Source: Streptomyces cadmiisoli (GTDB lineage Bacteria; Actinomycetota; Actinomycetes; Streptomycetales; Streptomycetaceae). Taken from it: a stretch of 64,000 bases of DNA. The stretch's first letter is position 1. The number at the start of each line of letters is the position of its first letter. A program made the translations under genes and the position numbers. The notes under the pieces are model-generated. The model was given only the letters and a program-made list of their open reading frames with translations, was not told the DNA's origin and searched no databases. Shown piece after piece: positions 8,220 through 16,762 of the stretch. The stretch is from assembly GCF_003261055.1 (NCBI RefSeq), contig NZ_CP030073.1:6324001-6388000 (forward strand), in the 5' to 3' direction.

Positions 8220-9245
8220 GTGGGGTCTCATCGCCGTCCTGCACCGTCCGGGTTCGACCGGGGCGCCTGCGTGACGCGCCTCGCCGTCGGAGTACTGTCG
8301 GCCGCCGCCGCGGCGGCCGTCGGCGCGGTGCCGGCCCAGGCCGCGCCGCACGACGACACCCGTGCCGAGGTGGACCGCCTCTTCGCGGCGGCCGAGAAGG
8401 CAACCGAGGCCTACAACGAGGCCGACGAACGCAGCGACCGGCTGCGCGGGCAGGTGAGCCGGGCCCAGGACCGGATCGCCCAGCAGCAGGACCGCATCAA
8501 CACCATGCGGGAGGCGCTCGGTTCGCTCGCCGGAGCCCAGTACCGCTCCGGCGGCCTCGACCCCTCGCTCGCGCTGCTGTTCTCCGACGATCCGGACGAC
8601 TACCTCGACAAGGCGTCCGTCCTGGACCGGATCACCGCCCATCAGGCCGGGCAGCTCAGGCAGCTCCAGGAGGCCATGCGCGAACTCACCCAGGAGCGCG
8701 AGCAGGCGGCCGGGAAGCTCGGCGAACTCGAGCGGAGCCGCAAGGCCGTCGCCGCCCACAAGCGCTCCGTCGAGAAGAAGCTCGCCGCCGCACGGAACCT
8801 GCTCAACTCCCTGCCGGACGCCGAGCGCGCCGCCTACGACCGGGCCTCCCGCTCCGGCCGCGGCGACATGCCCGACCTCGGCAGCGACACCCCGGCCTCC
8901 GGGCGGGCGGCCGCCGCGGCCGCCGCCGCACGCTCCGCGCTCGGCAGGCCCTACGTGTGGGGCGCCAACGGGCCGGGAGGCTTCGACTGCTCGGGCCTGA
9001 TGCAGTGGTCATACGGGCAGGCCGGGGTCGCCCTGCCCCGCACGTCGCAGGCCCAGCGGGCGGCGGGCCGGCAGGTCCCGCTCTCCCAGGCCCGGCCCGG
9101 CGACCTGGTCACCTACCGCAACGACGCCAGCCACGTCGCGATGTACATGGGCAACGGCCAGGTGATCCACGCCCCCTACCCCGGAGCGCCGGTGCGCTAC
9201 GACCCGGTGGGGATGATGCCGGTCTCCGGGGTCACCAGGGTCTGA
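8220..9245 (+). CDS. Secreted NlpC/P60 peptidoglycan endopeptidase, copy 2
   Basis: 341-residue paralogue of the preceding gene with the same order: signal peptide (cleavage near AQA-AP), coiled coil, NlpC/P60 domain. The catalytic residues are Cys257 (FDCSGL), His305 (SHVAMY) and His317 (VIHAP). Shared blocks such as AQYRSGG, DPSLALLF and DDYLDKAS show a tandem duplication; differences cluster in the coiled coil and the substrate groove. The GTG at 8220 follows GGAAGGAGCG; the same frame is open upstream without a plausible signal. The two copies probably act at different growth stages or septal sites (inference). Confidence 0.9.
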   Translation: MGSHRRPAPSGFDRGACVTRLAVGVLSAAAAAAVGAVPAQAAPHDDTRAEVDRLFAAAEKATEAYNEADERSDRLRGQVSRAQDRIAQQQDRINTMREALGSLAGAQYRSGGLDPSLALLFSDDPDDYLDKASVLDRITAHQAGQLRQLQEAMRELTQEREQAAGKLGELERSRKAVAAHKRSVEKKLAAARNLLNSLPDAERAAYDRASRSGRGDMPDLGSDTPASGRAAAAAAAARSALGRPYVWGANGPGGFDCSGLMQWSYGQAGVALPRTSQAQRAAGRQVPLSQARPGDLVTYRNDASHVAMYMGNGQVIHAPYPGAPVRYDPVGMMPVSGVTRV

Positions 9246-9278
9246 CCCCGCACCGCCCGCACCCGTACGATCGGGAAG

Positions 9279-10490
9279 GTGGCTGGTCGAGGGCGTGTGC
9301 CGGGAAGCGGAGGGACAGCGCTCCGTCTGCTGCTCGTCCCGCTGCTCCTGTCCCTGCTCGTCTCGCTGGTCTCCTGCACCGGCCGGCCCGCGTCCGACGC
9401 GGTGCGGGCCGAGGCGCAGCGGCTGCTGGACCGGCGGGCGGCGGCGGTCCTCGCCCACGACGAGAGCGCCTACCGCCGCACGGGGACGGCCGCCGGCTTC
9501 GCCGATCTGCGCGCGGTGCCCCTGGCCGACTGGTCGTACCGGGTCACCGAGGTGCGCCGTGCCGGCGACACGGCCACCGCCGACGTGGAGCTTCGCTACC
9601 GCTTCGAAGGCCACGACCGGGCACCGGTCACGGCCGGCCGCACGATGGTCCTCGGCCGTACGCCGGACGACCGGTGGACCGTGGTCTCCGACCGGCCCGA
9701 CCGCGAGTCCGCCCAGCAGCTGTGGGACCAGGGCGCGGTGACGGTGGTCCGGGGCGAGCGCAGCCTGGTGCTGGGCGTCGGCCAGTCCCGCCGGTCGCTG
9801 CAACGCTTCGCCGACCTCGGGGACCGCGCGGTGCCCGCCGTGTCGCGGGTCTGGGGCACAGGGTGGAGCCGGCGGGTCGTGCTGCTCGTGCCCCGATCGC
9901 TGGAGGGCATGGCGGGGCTGCTCGGGTCGCCCGCCTCCTCGTACCGCGGGATCGCCGCCGTGACGACCGGCGAGACCGGCGCGGTGCGGGCGCCCGCCGA
10001 CCGGATCATCGTCAACCCCGACGCGTACGGCGTGCTCGGCCCCGTCGGCAGGCAGGTCGTCCTCACCCACGAGGCCACCCATGTCGCCACCCGCGCCCAC
10101 ACCAACGCGGCCACCCCGCTGTGGCTGTCCGAGGGCTACGCCGACTGGGTCGGCTACCGGGAGAGCGGGCGCACCCCCGCCCAGGCCGCTCCGGAGCTGG
10201 CCCACGCGGTGGCCTCCGGCGACGTCCCGGAGCACCTTCCGACCGACGCCGACTTCGGCTTCACCGGGGCGGCGACCTCGCTGGCCCGGGCCTACGAGGG
10301 CGGCTGGACGGCCTGCCGGATGATCGAGGACCGGTGGGGCGCGGAGCGGCTGGCCGAGTTCTACCGGGCGGTGGGAGCCCACCAGCGCCGGGCCGGGGCC
10401 GTCGAGGGGGCGATGAGGGACGTGCTGGGGACGACGCCGGAGGAGTTCACGGCATCGTGGCGGGAGCATCTGCGGACGGAGTTCGGCTGA
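9279..10490 (+). CDS. Lipoprotein with gluzincin-type metallopeptidase motif
   Basis: 403 residues. A lipoprotein signal peptide ends in LVSC with the lipidated Cys33. The N-terminal half (40-160) looks like an NTF2-like or duplicated beta domain. The C-terminal half contains HEATH at 264-268 followed 17 residues later by WLSEGYADW (Glu285), the HEXXH-plus-Glu arrangement of gluzincin peptidases such as the M1 family. It is therefore predicted to be a membrane-anchored, externally facing zinc peptidase; the substrate is unknown. The start is a GTG with GGGAAG upstream. It lies just after the NlpC/P60 pair and may work on the same cell-wall surface. Confidence 0.75.
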   Translation: MAGRGRVPGSGGTALRLLLVPLLLSLLVSLVSCTGRPASDAVRAEAQRLLDRRAAAVLAHDESAYRRTGTAAGFADLRAVPLADWSYRVTEVRRAGDTATADVELRYRFEGHDRAPVTAGRTMVLGRTPDDRWTVVSDRPDRESAQQLWDQGAVTVVRGERSLVLGVGQSRRSLQRFADLGDRAVPAVSRVWGTGWSRRVVLLVPRSLEGMAGLLGSPASSYRGIAAVTTGETGAVRAPADRIIVNPDAYGVLGPVGRQVVLTHEATHVATRAHTNAATPLWLSEGYADWVGYRESGRTPAQAAPELAHAVASGDVPEHLPTDADFGFTGAATSLARAYEGGWTACRMIEDRWGAERLAEFYRAVGAHQRRAGAVEGAMRDVLGTTPEEFTASWREHLRTEFG

Positions 10491-10542
10491 GGCCGGTGCG
10501 GTCGTGCGCGCGGGGAGCCTTCCGCGGCACGGCGGGGCGGCG

Positions 10543-11778
10543 TCAGGGGGAGACGGGGTCCTCGGTGCGGGCCGGGCGGCCGGGCAGGGGCGTTCCCGCG
10601 CCGGCCCGCGGCACCGTCGAGCGCCACAGGGCGCGGGCCGCGGTGACCGAGGCCAGGACCAGCAGCCCGTTGCGGACGAACAGCAGCGTGACGCCGAGCG
10701 GGTCGCTCGCGACGACGTGCGAGAACCACACCGGGAACTCCAGCACCGTCACGAACGACGCCACCAGCACCAGCCGGGCCGGCAGCAGCATCGTGGTGCG
10801 CGAGAAGCAGAGGCACACCGCCGCCAGACCGACCAGCCACACCATGTACTGCGGGCTGATCACCCGGCTGGTGGTGGTGAACAGCAGGACCGCCACGAAG
10901 GCGGCCTCCGCGAGGGTGTGCGGCAGGAACCGCGAGGCCAGCAGCCGCCACAGCACGAGCCAGCCGAACGCCATCCCGGTGAGCGCCAGCGCCGCGGCGC
11001 TGACCACGTCGACGTACGGGCCGAGGAACTCCACCGACCCGTAGTTGAGCAGCACCTCCCCGTCCCAGCCGAACTGCCGGGCCACGTGGAACACCAGGCC
11101 GCCCAGCGACTCCACCTCGGTGCCCCGGTCGCGCTGGAAGGTCAGGAAGGCGAACGCCCCGGGCATGAGGAGGGGGAACAGCGCCGCCAGCACCCCGGCC
11201 GTCACCGCCGCCGCGGCCCACGCCCGGCGGCGCACGGCACCCACCAGCAGCAGCACCGGCCACACCTTGAGCATCGCCGCGAAGCCCGTCAGCGCCCCCA
11301 TCAGCCGGGGGCGCCCGACGCCCGCGAGGAGCGCCGCCACGGCGACCGCGGTGACCATGACGTCGTAGCGCGCGTACACCGTGGGGCCGAGCAGGGGCAC
11401 GCCCACCACCCAGGTCCACGCACCGCGCGACGACCGCCCCGGGCGCAGGCCCGCCCACAGCAGCAGGGCGAGGACGGCCAGGTCGGCCAGGAACGCGAGG
11501 ACGAAGAAGGCCTGCGCGTAGTCCAGGAAGAACAGCAGCGCGGGGGACAGGATCGCCAGCGCGGCGGCCGGCGGGTACTGCCAGGTGACGTCGTCCAGCG
11601 GGAACGTGCCGGTGCGCAGCACCTCGTACCAGCCCCGGTAGATGCCGGAGACGTCGCTGGTGACGTCCGGGCCGGGGAAGACGAAGACCTTCAGGACGAA
11701 CAGGAGGAGCACCAGCCGGGTCAGCGCCCAGACCAGCACGAGACCTGCCGAGGGCCGCGTCGTGCGCGTGCTGTCCAC
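10543..11778 (-). CDS. GT87 (DUF2029) polyprenol-phosphate-mannose-type mannosyltransferase
   Basis: 411-residue integral membrane protein with about ten hydrophobic helices. An early extracytoplasmic loop carries FPGPDVTSDVSGIYRGW and WQYPPAA, the acidic/YPP signature of GT-C family 87 enzymes (Rv2181, PimE). Such enzymes transfer alpha-mannose from decaprenyl- or polyprenyl-phosphate-mannose to lipid-linked glycans outside the membrane. It is divergent from the PimB-like GT4 gene, supporting a role in phosphatidylinositol mannoside or related glycolipid assembly. The GTG at 11778 gives a short cytosolic start before helix 1. The acceptor is not known for Streptomyces. Confidence 0.85.
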   Translation of the reverse strand: MDSTRTTRPSAGLVLVWALTRLVLLLFVLKVFVFPGPDVTSDVSGIYRGWYEVLRTGTFPLDDVTWQYPPAAALAILSPALLFFLDYAQAFFVLAFLADLAVLALLLWAGLRPGRSSRGAWTWVVGVPLLGPTVYARYDVMVTAVAVAALLAGVGRPRLMGALTGFAAMLKVWPVLLLVGAVRRRAWAAAAVTAGVLAALFPLLMPGAFAFLTFQRDRGTEVESLGGLVFHVARQFGWDGEVLLNYGSVEFLGPYVDVVSAAALALTGMAFGWLVLWRLLASRFLPHTLAEAAFVAVLLFTTTSRVISPQYMVWLVGLAAVCLCFSRTTMLLPARLVLVASFVTVLEFPVWFSHVVASDPLGVTLLFVRNGLLVLASVTAARALWRSTVPRAGAGTPLPGRPARTEDPVSP

Positions 11779-11887
11779 CGAAGCCCCTGTTCGTCCGCTG
11801 CCCGTCGTGTGAGGGGGCCATGATCTCCCGGCCCGCTGTGCGATGAGCGTGCAGCGCGGCCGTGCCGACCAGCGAGTCTACGTTGGG

Positions 11888-11901
11888 TAGGCTCCGGGGC
11901 G
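11888..11901 (+). promoter_or_regulatory. -10 box TAGGCT of a likely leaderless transcript (pimB-like gene)
   Basis: TAGGCT at 11888-11893 lies 8 bases before the ATG with no ribosome-binding site, the geometry of Streptomyces leaderless mRNAs. Confidence 0.6.
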
Positions 11902-13044
11902 ATGCGCAAGACCCTGATCGTGACGAACGACTTCCCGCCCAGGCCCGGCGGCATCCAGGCGTTCCTCCACAACATGGCACTCCGGCTCGACCCCGAGCGC
12001 CTCGTCGTCTACGCCTCCACCTGGAAGCGCGGCCGGGAGGGCGTCGAGGCGACGGCCGCCTTCGACGCCGAGCAGCCCTTCACCGTCGTACGCGACCGGA
12101 CGACCATGCTGCTGCCGACGCCCGCGGCGACCCGCCGGGCCGTCGAGCTGCTGCGGACGCACGGCTGCACGTCCGTGTGGTTCGGGGCGGCGGCGCCGCT
12201 CGGGCTGATGGCACCGGCGCTGCGCCGGGCGGGCGCGGAGCGCCTGGTGGCGACCACCCACGGGCACGAGGCGGGCTGGGCCCAGCTCCCCGCCGCGCGG
12301 CAGCTGCTGGGCCGGATCGGCGAGTCCACCGACACCCTCACCTACCTCGGTGAGTACACCCGGTCACGGATCGCCACCGCGCTCTCCGCGGACGCCGCCG
12401 CCCGGATGCGGCAGCTGCCGCCCGGGGTCGACGAGAAGACCTTCCACCCCGACTCCGGCGGAGACCGGGTGCGCGCCCGGCTCGGCCTCACCGACCGGCC
12501 CGTGGTCGTGTGCGTCTCGCGGCTCGTGCCCCGCAAGGGCCAGGACACGCTGATCCTCGCGATGCCGCGGATCCTGGCCGAGCAGCCCGACGCGGTCCTG
12601 CTGATCGTCGGCGGCGGGCCCTACGAGAAGGAGCTGCGCCGGCTCGCCCGGGAGACCCGGGTGCAGGACTCGGTGGTCTTCACCGGGGCGGTGCCCTGGT
12701 CGGAGCTGCCCGCCCACTACGGCGCGGGTGACGTGTTCGCCATGCCGTGCCGCACCCGGCGCGGCGGCCTGGACGTCGAGGGCCTGGGCATCGTCTATCT
12801 GGAGGCGTCCGCCACGGGACTGCCCGTCGTCGCCGGGGACTCCGGCGGCGCGCCCGACGCCGTGCTCGACGGGGAGACCGGCTGGGTGGTGCGGGGCGGT
12901 TCCGTCGAGGACACCGCCGACCGGATCGCCGCGCTGCTCGCCGACCCCGAACTGCGCAGCCGGATGGGCGAGCGGGGCCGGCGGTGGGTCGAGGAGAAGT
13001 GGCGGTGGGATCTGCTCGCGGAGCGCCTCAAGGAGCTTCTGTAG
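11902..13044 (+). CDS. pimB: GT4 glycosyltransferase, PimB-like mannosyltransferase
   Basis: 380-residue cytosolic or membrane-associated GT-B enzyme. The N-terminal domain opens with TNDFPPRPGGIQ, the acceptor-side glycine loop. The C-terminal nucleotide-sugar domain has SRLVPRKGQDTLI, then EGLGIVYLEASATGLPVVAG, the family-4 EX7E motif. By order next to a FadD-type ligase it corresponds to Rv2188c (PimB'), which adds the second mannose to phosphatidylinositol monomannoside from GDP-mannose. The exact acceptor in Streptomyces is inference. It converges on fadD with a shared terminator. Confidence 0.85.
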   Translation: MRKTLIVTNDFPPRPGGIQAFLHNMALRLDPERLVVYASTWKRGREGVEATAAFDAEQPFTVVRDRTTMLLPTPAATRRAVELLRTHGCTSVWFGAAAPLGLMAPALRRAGAERLVATTHGHEAGWAQLPAARQLLGRIGESTDTLTYLGEYTRSRIATALSADAAARMRQLPPGVDEKTFHPDSGGDRVRARLGLTDRPVVVCVSRLVPRKGQDTLILAMPRILAEQPDAVLLIVGGGPYEKELRRLARETRVQDSVVFTGAVPWSELPAHYGAGDVFAMPCRTRRGGLDVEGLGIVYLEASATGLPVVAGDSGGAPDAVLDGETGWVVRGGSVEDTADRIAALLADPELRSRMGERGRRWVEEKWRWDLLAERLKELL

Positions 13045-13067
13045 CGGGGGAGCCACGACAGCGAAAC

Positions 13068-13096
13068 GGCGCGGGTCCCCCTTCGGGGCCCGCGCC
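13068..13096. terminator. Bidirectional terminator between pimB and fadD
   Basis: GGCGCGGG-T-CCCC pairs with GGGG-CCCGCGCC (8 + 4 bp with one bulged T), loop CTTC, between convergent genes. Confidence 0.8.
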
Positions 13097-13119
13097 GTGA
13101 CGTCACGTCACCTGCCGCG

Positions 13120-14916
13120 TCACTTCTGGTAGAGGGCCTCGATCTCGCCCGCGAAGTCCTTCGCGACCACGTTCCGCTTCAGCTTCAGCGACGGGGTCAG
13201 GTGCCCCGAGTCCTCGGTGAACTGCGAGCCCAGGATCCGGAACCTGCGCACCGACTCGGCCTGCGACACCGCCGCGTTGCCGTCGTCGACCGCGGACTGG
13301 ATCGCGGCCACCAGGTCCGGGTCGTCCCGCAGCGAGGCGGCGGTGGAACCGGCCGGCTTGCCGTGGTCGGCGGCCCAGCGGCCCAGGAACTCCTCGTCGA
13401 TGGTGACCAGGGCGCCCACGAACGGCCGCGCGTCGCCGACCACCATGCACTCCGCGACCAGGGCGTGTGCCCGGATGCGGTCCTCGAGCACGGCCGGGGC
13501 GACGTTCTTGCCGCCCGCGGTCACCAGGATCTCCTTCTTGCGGCCGGTGATCCTGAGGTAGCCGTCCTCGTCGAGGGTGCCGATGTCGCCGGTGTGGAAC
13601 CAGCCGTCGGCGAGGGCCTCCTCGCTCGCGCCCGGGTTGTTCCAGTACTCCTTGAACAGGTGCTCGCCGTGCAGCAGCACCTCGCCGTCGTCCGCGATCC
13701 GCACCACCGAGCCCGGCAGCGGCTGGCCGACCGTGCCGATCTTCTGCCGGTCCCAGGGGTTGAAGGCGGTGGCGGCGCAGGACTCGGTGAGGCCGTAGCC
13801 CTCCAGGACCGTGAAGCCGATGCCGCGGAAGAAGTGGCCGAGGCGCTCGCCGAGCGGGGCTCCGCCGGAGATGGCGTACTCCCCGCGGCCGCCGAGCACG
13901 GCGCGCAGCTTGCTGTAGACGAGCCGGTCGAAGACCTTGTGCTTGATCTTCAGGCCGAGGGCCGGGCCCGACGGGGTGTCCAGCGCCTTGCTGTAGGCGA
14001 TCGCGGTGTCCGCCGCCTTGTCGAAGATCTTGCCCTTGCCGTCCGCCTGCGCCTTGGCCCGCGCGGAGTTGTAGACCTTCTCGAAGACACGCGGCACACC
14101 GAGGATCAACGTCGGCCGGAACGCGGCCAGTTCGTCGGTGAGGTTCTTGACGTCCGGGACGCAGCCCAGCTTGATCGGCGCCATCATCGGCGCGACCTGC
14201 ACCAGCCGGCCGAAGACGTGCGCGAGCGGCAGGAACAGCAGGACGCTGCACTCACCGGTGCGGAACAGCGGACGCAGCCGCTCCACGATGTTGCCGCATT
14301 CCGCGAAGAAGGCGCGGTGGGTCAGCACACAGCCCTTGGGGCGGCCGGTGGTGCCCGAGGTGTACACGATCGTCGCCGGGTCGTCGGCCTTCGCCAGGGA
14401 GCTGCGCTCCTCGACCGTCGCGTCGCTCACGTCCTTGCCGAGGCGGACGAGCTCCTCGACGCCGCCGCCCTCGATCTGCCAGACGTGCTTCAGGGCGGGC
14501 AGCCGGTCGCGCACCGACTCGACGGCGGCGGCGTGGCTGTCCAGTTCCGTGACGCAGACCGTCGCGCCCGAGTCGCCGAGGATCCACTGCACCTGCTCCG
14601 GCGAGCTGGTCTCGTACACCGGCACGGTCACCGCGCCCGCGCTCCAGATCGCGAAGTCCAGGAGGGTCCACTCGTAGCGGGTGCGGGACATCAGGCCCAC
14701 CCGGTCGCCGGGCTGGACACCGGAGGCGATGAGCCCCTTGGCGGCGGCCCGGACCTCGTCGAGGAAGGCGGTGGCCGTCACGTCGTGCCAGGCGCCGCCC
14801 ACCTTGCGGGCGATCACGGCGACGTCGGGATGCTGCGCGGCGTTCCTGCGGACGATGTCCGTCAGGTTGCCGTCCGAGGGGACCTCGTACAAAGCCGGAA
14901 GGCTGAACTCGCGCAA
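13120..14916 (-). CDS. fadD: Long-chain fatty acid-CoA ligase (FadD15-like AMP-forming synthetase)
   Basis: 598-residue ANL-superfamily enzyme activating fatty acids to acyl-AMP and then acyl-CoA. The P-loop motif VYTSGTTGRPKG is at about 187-198, the motif GYGLTESCA at about 372-380, DGWFHTGDIG at about 432-441, and the hinge/catalytic stretch ITGRKKEILVTAGGKN with the adenylation lysine near the C-terminus. The start is a TTG at 14916 preceded by GAGGAG. Its location beside a PimB-like gene matches Rv2187 (fadD15). It probably supplies acyl-CoA for membrane-lipid or glycolipid acylation. Confidence 0.93.
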   Translation of the reverse strand: MREFSLPALYEVPSDGNLTDIVRRNAAQHPDVAVIARKVGGAWHDVTATAFLDEVRAAAKGLIASGVQPGDRVGLMSRTRYEWTLLDFAIWSAGAVTVPVYETSSPEQVQWILGDSGATVCVTELDSHAAAVESVRDRLPALKHVWQIEGGGVEELVRLGKDVSDATVEERSSLAKADDPATIVYTSGTTGRPKGCVLTHRAFFAECGNIVERLRPLFRTGECSVLLFLPLAHVFGRLVQVAPMMAPIKLGCVPDVKNLTDELAAFRPTLILGVPRVFEKVYNSARAKAQADGKGKIFDKAADTAIAYSKALDTPSGPALGLKIKHKVFDRLVYSKLRAVLGGRGEYAISGGAPLGERLGHFFRGIGFTVLEGYGLTESCAATAFNPWDRQKIGTVGQPLPGSVVRIADDGEVLLHGEHLFKEYWNNPGASEEALADGWFHTGDIGTLDEDGYLRITGRKKEILVTAGGKNVAPAVLEDRIRAHALVAECMVVGDARPFVGALVTIDEEFLGRWAADHGKPAGSTAASLRDDPDLVAAIQSAVDDGNAAVSQAESVRRFRILGSQFTEDSGHLTPSLKLKRNVVAKDFAGEIEALYQK

Positions 14917-15233
14917 GACTGCTGCTCCTCATAGGGCGCCGGCGCCACGACGTTGTGTGCTGCGACGGTACGGTCCAAGGCTCGGGCAGGTGCCCAGGAG
15001 TTCCGGCGGGGTTCCGGGACGGTCACTGGCCGAAATCCTGAGCACGACTGGACTGCCCGGACGTTACCCGCCGGTATGGCGTCTACGACAGGGGGACCCG
15101 TCGAGATGTTCGCTGCGTCACACCGATTGTTGTTCCTGCGCGCACAGTAGTCGACGGTTTTCCTGACTGGCGAGTAATCGCAGGTCCGGCCGCCACTGTT
15201 CACGTATGTCACACAGGCCTACCCTTGATCACC
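14917..15233. promoter_or_regulatory. Divergent intergenic region fadD / metallophosphoesterase
   Basis: 317 bp between divergent starts. The right end holds TACCCT (15220-15225), 8 bases before the ATG at 15234 with no ribosome-binding site, so the phosphoesterase mRNA is probably leaderless. The fadD side has only GAGGAG before its TTG. I see no gene or strong repeat here. Confidence 0.5.
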
Positions 15234-16031
15234 ATGGCACCCACACCAGCCGGCGACCGCAGGACGCGGGTCCACGTGGTCAGCGACGTGCACGGCAACG
15301 CCCGAGACCTGGCCCGGGCCGGGGACGGCGCGGACGCCCTCGTCTGCCTCGGGGACCTGGTCCTCTTCCTCGACTACGCCGACCACTCGCGCGGCATCTT
15401 CCCGGACCTGTTCGGAGCCGAGAACGCGGACCACCTCGTGGCCCTGCGCACCGCCCGCCGTTTCGAGGAGGCGCGTGAGTTCGGCGCCCGGCTGTGGGCC
15501 GGCGTCGGCGAGGACCGTGTCTCGGTGATCGAACGGGCGGTGCGCAAGCAGTACGCCGAGATGTTCGCCGCGTTCCCCACACCGACGTACGCCACCTACG
15601 GCAATGTCGACATGCCGCCGCTCTGGCGGGAGTACGCCGGACCCGGCACGACCGTGCTGGACGGGGAACGCGTGGAGATCGGGGGCTGGGTCTTCGGCTT
15701 CGTCGGCGGCGGGCTGCGCACCCCGATGCGCACGCCGTACGAGATCGGCGACGAGGAGTACGCCGCGAAGATCGAGGCGGTCGGCGAGGTCGATGTGCTC
15801 TGCACGCACATCCCGCCGGAGGTGCCGGAGCTGGTCTACGACACGGTGGCGCGGCGTTTCGAGCGGGGGAGCCGGGCGCTGCTGGACGCCATCCACCGCA
15901 CCCGGCCGCGCTATTCACTCTTCGGCCACGTGCACCAGCCCCTGGTGCGGCGCATGCGGATCGGGGCGACGGAATGCGTGAACGTGGGGCACTTCGCGGG
16001 GACGGGGCGCCCCTGGGTACTGGAATGGTGA
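15234..16031 (+). CDS. Calcineurin-like metallophosphoesterase
   Basis: 265-residue cytosolic protein of the dimetal phosphoesterase superfamily. Metal-binding blocks occur in order: DVHGN near residue 20, CLGDLV, YGNVDMPP (GNXD/H block), CTHIPPEV, and FGHVHQP near the C-terminus. Substrates of this superfamily range from nucleotides to phospholipids and cannot be assigned here. The ATG at 15234 was preferred to an in-frame TTG at 15225, which overlaps the likely -10 box. It lies next to the SRPBCC gene and belongs to a conserved actinobacterial block. Confidence 0.87.
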   Translation: MAPTPAGDRRTRVHVVSDVHGNARDLARAGDGADALVCLGDLVLFLDYADHSRGIFPDLFGAENADHLVALRTARRFEEAREFGARLWAGVGEDRVSVIERAVRKQYAEMFAAFPTPTYATYGNVDMPPLWREYAGPGTTVLDGERVEIGGWVFGFVGGGLRTPMRTPYEIGDEEYAAKIEAVGEVDVLCTHIPPEVPELVYDTVARRFERGSRALLDAIHRTRPRYSLFGHVHQPLVRRMRIGATECVNVGHFAGTGRPWVLEW

Positions 16032-16154
16032 TGCGGCCGCCGGTATGCGCAGGTAGGGGTGACGTCGGGCCGGTCGCCGCGCGGTAGCCTTCACGCTGCA
16101 CACACGTGCGCACCACGACCTCTTGCCGGAACGCAATTCGGAGGAGCCACGGCG

Positions 16155-16595
16155 ATGGCGGAACACACCAGCTCGAGCATCGAGATCAAGGCGTCCCCGG
16201 CCGACGTCATGGCGGTGATCGCCGACTTCGCCCGCTACCCGGACTGGACCGGTGAGGTGAAGGAGGCCGCCGTCCTCGGGGCCGACGAACAGGGCCGCGC
16301 GGAGCAGGTCCGCCTCGTCATGGACGCCGGCGCGATCAAGGACGACCAGGTCCTGGCGTACACCTGGACCGGTGAGCACGAGGTGTCCTGGACGCTGGTG
16401 AAGTCGCAGATGCTGCGCTCCCTCGACGGCTCCTATCTCCTCGAGCCGGCCGGCCAGGGAGCGACCGAGGTGACCTACCAGCTCACCGTCGACGTCAAGA
16501 TCCCCATGCTCGGCATGATCAAGCGCAAGGCCGAGAAGGTCATCATCGACCGGGCCCTGGCCGGGCTGAAGAAGCGCGTGGAGACGGGGAAGTAG
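16155..16595 (+). CDS. SRPBCC (START/polyketide-cyclase-like) lipid-binding protein
   Basis: 146 residues folding as one SRPBCC domain: an N-terminal strand with SIEIKASPADVMAVIADFARYPDW, a cavity-forming beta sheet, and a long C-terminal helix (KRKAEKVIIDRALAGLKKRVE). Such domains bind hydrophobic ligands; the orthologue by position is Rv2185c (TB16.3). The ATG at 16155 has GGAGGAG upstream. The adjacent genes encode an ArsA-like ATPase and lipid-modifying enzymes, suggesting lipid transfer or envelope-lipid metabolism (inference). Confidence 0.88.
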   Translation: MAEHTSSSIEIKASPADVMAVIADFARYPDWTGEVKEAAVLGADEQGRAEQVRLVMDAGAIKDDQVLAYTWTGEHEVSWTLVKSQMLRSLDGSYLLEPAGQGATEVTYQLTVDVKIPMLGMIKRKAEKVIIDRALAGLKKRVETGK

Positions 16596-16748
16596 CACCC
16601 GCCGGCGCGCCCCACCGCGCCGGTCCCCGCGCGCCCGTCGGGCCGGGCCGCGCGCCCGCGCCCACGCCGGACCGCGCGCCCCGCCGCGCCGCAGCCGCCC
16701 CCGCCGGGCACCGGGCGCAGCCGGACGAGGCGGACCGTCCACGTCCGT

Positions 16749-16762
16749 TACGGTTCACCCTC
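16749..16762 (+). promoter_or_regulatory. -10 box TACGGT of likely leaderless ArsA-like gene
   Basis: TACGGT at 16749-16754, 8 bases before the ATG, with no ribosome-binding site. Confidence 0.5.

Noticed and set aside
8087..11044. 985-codon plus-strand open frame across the second NlpC/P60 and lipoprotein genes
   Set aside because: Arg/Gly/Ala-rich shadow of two well-supported genes in other frames; it also crosses a minus-strand GT87 gene.
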